A stretch of 64,000 nucleotides of DNA, from assembly GCA_947383145.1 (NCBI GenBank), contig CANDCH010000005.1, positions 1 through 64,000 of the forward strand. Direction: 5' to 3'. The notes beneath the pieces are model-generated. The model did no database searches. It was not told the origin of the DNA and worked only from the letters and a program-made list of their open reading frames with translations. Source of the DNA: an uncultured bacterium. GTDB lineage: Bacteria; Bacillota; Clostridia; Oscillospirales; Oscillospiraceae. Shown piece by piece: positions 58,786 through 64,000 of this stretch; the first letter of the stretch is position 1, and each line of letters begins with the position of its first letter. Position numbers and translations under genes: made by a program.

Positions 58786-60009
58786 ATGCTGAAAGAGATA
58801 TCTGGCGGCGTGTGCGCCGCCAAGGGCTTCAAGGCCGCCGGGGTGCACTGCGGCGTGAAGGTGGGGAGCAGCCCGGACAAGAACGATCTGGCTATGATTT
58901 TGTCGGAGCGGGAATGCTCCGCCGCCGCCGTCTACACCCTGAACCGGGTGAAGGCGGCTCCCATCTATGTGACCATGGGCCATCTGGAGGACGGAGTGTG
59001 CCGGGGCGTGATTGCCAACAGCGGAAACGCCAACGCCTGCGCTCCGCTGAGCCACGAGAACGCGGAGCAGATGTGCGCCCTGGCCGCCCAGGCCACCGGC
59101 CTGAAGCCGGGGGACTTCGTGGTGGCGTCCACTGGGGTCATCGGTCAGGAGCTGAACATCTCCGCCATTGAGCGGGGGATGCCCGCCCTGGCGGCGGCGC
59201 TGAACGGGGACGGCTCCGACGCCGCCGCCCGGGCCGTCATGACCACCGACACGGTGAAAAAGGAGACCGCCGTGGCCGTCGCCATCGGCGGAAAAACCGT
59301 CACCATCGGGGCCATCGCCAAGGGCTCCGGCATGATCCACCCCAACATGGGCACCATGCTGTGCTTTATCACCACCGACTGCGCCATCACCCACGAGCTG
59401 CTCCAGGACGCCCTCCACGAGATCGTCCCCCGCACCTTCAACCGGGTGACGGTGGACGGCGACACCTCCACCAACGATATGTGCGTGGTGCTGGCCAACG
59501 GCATGGCGGGCAACGAGCAGATTGAGTGGAAGGACGACGGCTACACCGTGTTTTATAAGGCTCTCCATCAGGTGTGCGAGACCATGGCCCGGTCCATTGC
59601 CGCCGACGGCGAGGGCGCGTCTCGTTTGGTGACCTGCACCGTCCGTTCCGCCCGCAGCGAGGACAGCGCCGAGCGTTTGGCCAAGGCGGTGGTGGGCTCC
59701 TCCCTGGTGAAGGCGGCGCTGTTTGGGGCGGACGCCAACTGGGGCCGTGTTCTGTGCGCCATGGGCTACTCCAAAGCCCCCTTTCGTCCGGAGTATGTGG
59801 ACATCGGCTTCTCCTCCATTCAGGGGAGCATCCTGGTATGCGAGAAGGGTACCGGCCTGGACTTCGACGAGGAGCTGGCCAAGAAAATCCTCACCCAGGA
59901 CGAGGTGGTTGTGGAGGTGTCCCTCAATGAGGGAAGCCATGAGGCCACCTGCTGGGGCTGCGACCTGACCTATGATTACGTGAAGATCAACGGCGATTAC
60001 AGAACCTAA
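58786..60009 (+). CDS. argJ: Glutamate N-acetyltransferase / ornithine acetyltransferase, 407 aa
   Basis: Self-cleaving enzyme that moves acetyl from acetylornithine to glutamate. The cleavage Thr lies in HPNMGTMLCFITTDCAI. ANSGNANAC, RVTVDGDTSTNDMCVV and the C-terminal DLTYDYVKINGDYRT are conserved. It may also perform the first acetylation; no separate argA is present here. A short imperfect hairpin lies between argC and argJ. Confidence 0.96.
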   Translation: MLKEISGGVCAAKGFKAAGVHCGVKVGSSPDKNDLAMILSERECSAAAVYTLNRVKAAPIYVTMGHLEDGVCRGVIANSGNANACAPLSHENAEQMCALAAQATGLKPGDFVVASTGVIGQELNISAIERGMPALAAALNGDGSDAAARAVMTTDTVKKETAVAVAIGGKTVTIGAIAKGSGMIHPNMGTMLCFITTDCAITHELLQDALHEIVPRTFNRVTVDGDTSTNDMCVVLANGMAGNEQIEWKDDGYTVFYKALHQVCETMARSIAADGEGASRLVTCTVRSARSEDSAERLAKAVVGSSLVKAALFGADANWGRVLCAMGYSKAPFRPEYVDIGFSSIQGSILVCEKGTGLDFDEELAKKILTQDEVVVEVSLNEGSHEATCWGCDLTYDYVKINGDYRT

Positions 60010-60032
60010 CTTCAGAAAAGGTGGTTATTCCC

Positions 60033-60887
60033 ATGTCCTCCCTCATTGACCGGGCCCAGGTGCTGGCTGAGGCCATGCCTTATATTCAGAAATACAACGG
60101 CAAGACCGTGGTGGTAAAATACGGCGGCAACGCCATGGTGTCGGAGGAGCTGCGCCGGGCGGTGATCTCCGACCTGATCCTGCTCTCCCTGGTGGGAGTC
60201 CGGGTGGTGGTGGTTCACGGGGGCGGGCCGGAGATCAGCGATATGCTGAAACGGCTGGGCTATGAGTCCCGGTTTGTGGACGGCCTGCGGTACACCGACG
60301 AGACCACCATGGAGGTCGTCCAGCAGGTGCTGTGCGGCAAGGTGAACAAGGACCTGGCCGCGCTCATCAACGGCCAGGGAGGACGGGCGGTGGGCCTGTG
60401 CGGCATGGACGCCGACCTGTTCCAGGCGGTCCGGCTGGATGAGAAGTACGGGCTGGTGGGGTCCATTTCTAAGGTAAATCCGGCGGTGGTGGAGGACGCG
60501 CTCCACAACGGCTATATCCCTGTGGTGTCCACCGTGGCCCGGGGCGCCGACGGCCCCACCGCCTACAACGTGAACGCGGACACCGCCGCCGCTAAGCTGG
60601 CGGTGGCCATGAACGCGGAGAAGCTGCTGCTGCTCACCGACGTGCGGGGGCTGCTCACCGACCGGGCGGACGAGAGCACCCTGATTCCCCATGCCCGCGC
60701 TTCCGAGGTGCCGGGGCTGGTGAAAGACGGCGTGATCCAGGGGGGCATGATTCCTAAAATTGACTGCGCGGTGGAGGCGGTGCGCTCCGGCGTGCGGAGC
60801 ACCGTGATTTTGGACGGGCGCATTCCCCACTCCATCCTCATTGAGCTGCTGAGCGACGCGGGTGTGGGCACGATGATAACAATTTAG
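60033..60887 (+). CDS. argB: Acetylglutamate kinase, 284 aa
   Basis: VVKYGGNAMVSEELRRAVIS, VVHGGGPEIS and NVNADTAAAKLAVAMNAEKL are the family motifs. The N-terminal helix preceding the kinase core (LIDRAQVLAEAMPYIQKY) is typical of arginine-sensitive ArgB, so feedback inhibition is plausible. AAGGTGG precedes ATG 60,033. Confidence 0.96.
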   Translation: MSSLIDRAQVLAEAMPYIQKYNGKTVVVKYGGNAMVSEELRRAVISDLILLSLVGVRVVVVHGGGPEISDMLKRLGYESRFVDGLRYTDETTMEVVQQVLCGKVNKDLAALINGQGGRAVGLCGMDADLFQAVRLDEKYGLVGSISKVNPAVVEDALHNGYIPVVSTVARGADGPTAYNVNADTAAAKLAVAMNAEKLLLLTDVRGLLTDRADESTLIPHARASEVPGLVKDGVIQGGMIPKIDCAVEAVRSGVRSTVILDGRIPHSILIELLSDAGVGTMITI

Positions 60888-61038
60888 CGTCCGTGCCGTC
60901 GTGAGCGGCGCGGATGGAGCGCAGCGAAAGCGAAAGTCCAGCCGCCGCAAAGCGGGGGCGGGTTTTGCTTGAGTCGGAGTGAAGCCGCGCGTCTCGGACA
61001 GGCGGGGCGGGGCATCATGTAAAGGAGAGAAACTTCAC
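60888..61038. other. GC-rich spacer sharing a word with the nifS leader
   Basis: It contains GCCGTCGTGAGCGGCGCGG at 60,895-60,913. The same word with one change lies at 54,211-54,229, upstream of nifS. No gene is seen. Confidence 0.5.
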
Positions 61039-62214
61039 ATGACCTTTGAGGAAATGAGAGAGCTGGACCGGCAATACGTGATTCAAAGTTACAGCCGCAA
61101 CCCCATCGCCGTGGATCATGGTCAGGGGTCCACGCTGTACGGTTCGGACGGCAGGGAGTACATTGACTTCGCCTCCGGCATTGGGGTGCTGTCGGTGGGT
61201 ACCGCCCATCCCAAGTGGACGGCGGCGGTGGCGGAGCAGGCGGGAAAGCTGGGCCACGTATCCAACCTGTACTACTCCGAGCCCTATGTCAGGCTGGCTT
61301 CAGCGCTGTGCGCCCGCTCCGGAATGGCGGCGGCCTTTTTCGGCAACTCCGGCGCGGAGGCCAACGAGGGCGTCATCAAACTGGCCCGGAAGTGGTCCTG
61401 GGAAAAATACGGCGAGGGGCGGGGGACCATCATCACCCTGAACCGTTCCTTCCACGGGCGGACCATCACCACCCTGGCCGCCACCGGCCAGGACGTGTTC
61501 CACAAGTATTTCTTCCCCTTTACCGAGGGCTTCCGCCGGGCGGACCCCAATCTGGACAGCGTGAAGCAGGCGGCGGGCCACGATGTGTGCGCGGTGCTGG
61601 TGGAACTGGTCCAGGGAGAGGGGGGCGTGCTGCCCCTGGACCCCGAGTTCGCCCGGGAGCTGGTCCAGCTGTGCGCGGACCGGGACTGGCTGTTCCTGGT
61701 GGACGAGGTGCAGACCGGCATCGGCCGCACAGGCTCCCTGTTCTGCTTCCAGCAGTACGGAATTCAGCCCGACGGGGTGTCCTTCGCCAAAGGGGTGGCC
61801 GGGGGACTGCCCATGGGGGGCTTCCTGGTGAATGAGCGGTGCCGGAAGGTGTTCGGTCCCGGCGACCACGCCTCCACCTTTGGCGGCAATCCGGTGTCCG
61901 CCGCCGCGGCCTGCGCGGTGCTGGACATTCTGGACGACGGGGCCATTGAAGAGGTAAAGGAGAAGGGCGCGTACCTGCGGGACTCCATCGAGGCCATGGG
62001 CCTGCCCTGTCTGGGCGGAACCAGGGGAATGGGATTGATGATCGGTGTGGAGGTGAAGGGCGGCTTCTCCAACAAGGAGCTGTGCGTCAGGCTGAATCAG
62101 GCGGGGCTTTTGAGCCTTACCGCCGGACCGGGCCTGCGGTTCCTGCCGCCGCTGACTATTACCAGGGACGAGATGGATAAGGGGCTGGCGATTCTGAAAG
62201 AGACGCTTTCCTGA
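61039..62214 (+). CDS. argD: Acetylornithine aminotransferase, 391 aa
   Basis: Class III PLP aminotransferase. GSDGREYIDFASGIGVLSVG, FFGNSGAEANEGVIKLAR, FLVDEVQTGIGRTGSLFCFQ and the PLP Lys in GVSFAKGVAGGLPMGGFL are all in place. AAAGGAGAG precedes ATG 61,039. Confidence 0.95.
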   Translation: MTFEEMRELDRQYVIQSYSRNPIAVDHGQGSTLYGSDGREYIDFASGIGVLSVGTAHPKWTAAVAEQAGKLGHVSNLYYSEPYVRLASALCARSGMAAAFFGNSGAEANEGVIKLARKWSWEKYGEGRGTIITLNRSFHGRTITTLAATGQDVFHKYFFPFTEGFRRADPNLDSVKQAAGHDVCAVLVELVQGEGGVLPLDPEFARELVQLCADRDWLFLVDEVQTGIGRTGSLFCFQQYGIQPDGVSFAKGVAGGLPMGGFLVNERCRKVFGPGDHASTFGGNPVSAAAACAVLDILDDGAIEEVKEKGAYLRDSIEAMGLPCLGGTRGMGLMIGVEVKGGFSNKELCVRLNQAGLLSLTAGPGLRFLPPLTITRDEMDKGLAILKETLS

Positions 62215-62227
62215 GTGGAGGGGCGAC

Positions 62228-63007
62228 ATGGCAAAGCTGTACGACAGGGCGGATCTCTACGATTTGCTGGAAAACGAGCAGCGGTATCAAATCGCCAAAC
62301 GGCACTGGGAACGGGTGCTGCGCGGCAGGCGGGTCCAGACCTTGTTGGATGTGAGCGTTGGTTCTGGCAATCTGACCTTGCCTCTGGCGGAGCTTGGGGT
62401 GGAGCTGCATGGCTCCGACTTGAGCGAAGCCATGCTGGAACGTTGTCGGGAGAAGGCCGGAAAAAGAGAAATTCCCATTGATTTGCGTCTGAGCGATTTC
62501 CGGCGGCTGGACGAGGCCTTTGACGGCGGCGCAGTCTTTGACTGTGTCGCCAGCACGGGAAACTCATTGCCCTATGTGACAAACGCCGAGGTCCCGGACG
62601 TGCTCGCCCAGATGGACCGGCTGGTTCGGCCGGGGGGATACCTGTACCTGGACCTGCGCAATTGGGACAGAATCCTGGAGACAAAGCAGCGGTTTTACCT
62701 GTATAACCCCACGTTTCTGGACAACGGTATGCGGATGAATCTAGTGCAGGTTTGGGACCGCCACGGGGACGGCTCCATGACCTTCAACCTGCTCTATACC
62801 TTTGAGCGAGAGAACAGGATCGTTCAAAAAGAAATCTTTGAGGAGCACTATTTCCCTATCAAAAAGCAGCTGCTGCTGGAGGAGCTGGAGCGGCTGGACT
62901 ATGAGGAAATAGAACTCATGTGCCTTCCGGCCTTTCTGGACGGCGTAAAGCCGGAAAATGCGGAATGGTACTGTATGCTCGCTCACAAACAGGAGGCACG
63001 GACATGA
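62228..63007 (+). CDS. Class I SAM-dependent methyltransferase, 259 aa
   Basis: Motif I reads LLDVSVGSGNLTLPLAELGV and motif II-III GSDLSEAML, DCVASTGNSLPYV. The next segment LVRPGGYLYLDLRNWD is typical. The substrate is unknown. It lies 13 nt after argD and overlaps argF by 4 nt, so it is fully embedded in the arginine operon even though no pathway step needs a methyl transfer. Confidence 0.85.
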   Translation: MAKLYDRADLYDLLENEQRYQIAKRHWERVLRGRRVQTLLDVSVGSGNLTLPLAELGVELHGSDLSEAMLERCREKAGKREIPIDLRLSDFRRLDEAFDGGAVFDCVASTGNSLPYVTNAEVPDVLAQMDRLVRPGGYLYLDLRNWDRILETKQRFYLYNPTFLDNGMRMNLVQVWDRHGDGSMTFNLLYTFERENRIVQKEIFEEHYFPIKKQLLLEELERLDYEEIELMCLPAFLDGVKPENAEWYCMLAHKQEART

Positions 63008-63921
63008 AAAAAGACCTGCTCAAGCTGCTGGACCTGTCCCAGGAGGACATCCATGAGATTTTGGACACAGCGGACCAGATGAAGTTCAGCCAGAAGCACC
63101 GCATCGCCCACGACCACCTGAGGGGGAAAGCCCTTGCCATGATTTTTGAGAAAAACTCCACCCGGACCCGGGTATCCTTTGAGGTGGGAATGTATCAGCT
63201 TGGAGGACACGCCCTGTTCCTGTCCGGCAAGGAGAGCCAGATCGGCCGGGGAGAGCCGGTGGAGGACACCGCCCGGGTGCTGGCCCGGTACTGCGACGGC
63301 ATTATGATCCGTACCTTTGCCCAGGCGGAGGTGGAGGAGCTGGCGCGGAAGGCGTCCATTCCCGTCATCAACGGCCTCACCGACTTCGCCCATCCCTGTC
63401 AGGTGCTGGCCGACCTGATGACCGTTCGGGAGAAGATGACCCGGCTTGAAGGGCTGAAGCTGGCTTTCATCGGGGACGGCAACAACATGGCCAACTCCCT
63501 CATCGTAGGCGGGCTGAAGTGCGGCATGGATGTGTCCGTGGCCTGCCCGGAGGGATATGACCCGGACCCCGTGGTGCTGGATTTCGCAAAGACGGCGGCG
63601 GACCGCAAATTTGAGCTGCTCCGCGACCCCGCCGCAGCGGCGGCGGACGCCGACGTGGTGATCACCGACGTGTGGGCGTCCATGGGCCAAGAGGAGGAGC
63701 GAGCTGTCAGGGAAAAAGCCTTTACAGGCTACTGCGTAGATGAGAAGCTGATGAAACTGGCCCATCCCGGCTGCATGGTGCAGCACTGCCTGCCTGCCCA
63801 CCGGGGGGAGGAGATCAGCGCCGAGGTGTTTGAGGCCCACGCGGACGAGATATTTGAAGAGGCGGAAAACCGCCTCCACGCCCAAAAGGCGGTCCTTTAT
63901 CTACTGATGAGGGATCAATAA
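63004..63921 (+). CDS. argF: Ornithine carbamoyltransferase, 305 aa
   Basis: Converts ornithine to citrulline. FEKNSTRTRVSFEVGMYQLG (carbamoyl-phosphate binding), ADLMTVREKM, and QHCLPAHRGEEIS are the diagnostic motifs. The start at 63,004 overlaps the methyltransferase stop (ATGA). Last gene of the operon. Confidence 0.96.
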   Translation: MKKDLLKLLDLSQEDIHEILDTADQMKFSQKHRIAHDHLRGKALAMIFEKNSTRTRVSFEVGMYQLGGHALFLSGKESQIGRGEPVEDTARVLARYCDGIMIRTFAQAEVEELARKASIPVINGLTDFAHPCQVLADLMTVREKMTRLEGLKLAFIGDGNNMANSLIVGGLKCGMDVSVACPEGYDPDPVVLDFAKTAADRKFELLRDPAAAAADADVVITDVWASMGQEEERAVREKAFTGYCVDEKLMKLAHPGCMVQHCLPAHRGEEISAEVFEAHADEIFEEAENRLHAQKAVLYLLMRDQ

Positions 63922-63929
63922 ATACCTGG

Positions 63930-63958
63930 AAGTCCCCCTTGTAACCCAAGGGGGACTT
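63930..63958 (+). terminator. Terminator of the arginine operon
   Basis: AAGTCCCCCTTG pairs perfectly with CAAGGGGGACTT around TAACC. Confidence 0.85.
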
Positions 63959-63961
63959 TGC

Positions 63962-64000
63962 TATAATGGAGAAAAAGGAGGGGGAAGACCATGACGCCGC
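63962..64000 (+). other. Promoter -10 box and start of a further gene cut by the window edge
   Basis: TATAAT at 63,962-63,967 is followed by AAAGGAGGGGG and an ATG at 63,991. Only three codons are visible. Confidence 0.5.

Overview
The window looks like a chromosome segment of a GC-rich, spore-forming member of the Clostridia, probably Oscillospiraceae. The reasons are a PolC-type DNA polymerase III, a YlmC/YmxH protein, two CotF-like coat proteins, AGGAGG-type ribosome binding sites, and the gene order rpsB-tsf, pyrH-frr-uppS-cdsA-dxr-rseP-ispG-polC. Genus cannot be fixed from the sequence alone.

Positions 1 to about 27,700 form an accessory island with lower and patchy GC. From left to right it holds: an XRE regulator and a SLOG protein; a phage- or plasmid-like replication/recombination module (small HTH protein, ERF annealing protein, replisome-organiser-like protein, T7/Twinkle-like helicase, RusA resolvase); orphan genes and a broken helicase; a relic with IS605-like features; a secreted SLH-transglutaminase protein; a second XRE gene; a MoxR ATPase plus VWA/metallopeptidase pair; a serine recombinase; and a nine-gene leftward operon (25,415 to 18,423) encoding a Tn7-like transposition system. 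That operon reads TnsA, an unknown, a Cys-rich protein, TnsB, TnsC, TnsD/TniQ, two unknowns and a YkgJ-type Cys-cluster protein. No Cas genes or CRISPR array are present, so targeting is presumably by TnsD. Two AT-rich, mutually inverted and partly similar segments near 2.19-2.40 kb and 25.46-25.70 kb are my best candidates for the transposon ends. Just outside the right one sit a second copy of the Cys-rich gene and an ECF-like sigma factor behind four 41-bp tandem repeats. A decayed copy of this sigma/Cys-rich unit lies at 8.12-8.56 kb.

From about 27,800 the sequence is ordinary core chromosome. Leftward: rpsB-tsf and ymxH. Rightward: pyrH-frr, uppS-cdsA-dxr-rseP-ispG (undecaprenyl diphosphate, CDP-diacylglycerol and MEP isoprenoid synthesis plus a site-2 protease), a GNAT acetyltransferase and polC. 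Then come a leftward tRNA-Thr, an esterase-esterase-ATP-grasp cluster, coat proteins, a response regulator/ABC transporter/histidine kinase cluster with two very small hydrophobic ORFs, a CtpE-like P-type ATPase, a LytTR regulator and a leftward nifS-nifU pair.

The right end (54.5-63.9 kb) is a nearly complete arginine pathway in one direction: argG, argH, a PAS protein, argC (short type), argJ, argB, argD, a methyltransferase and argF. argJ allows the acetyl-recycling route. The argG promoter is preceded by repeats and palindromes that could be regulator sites.
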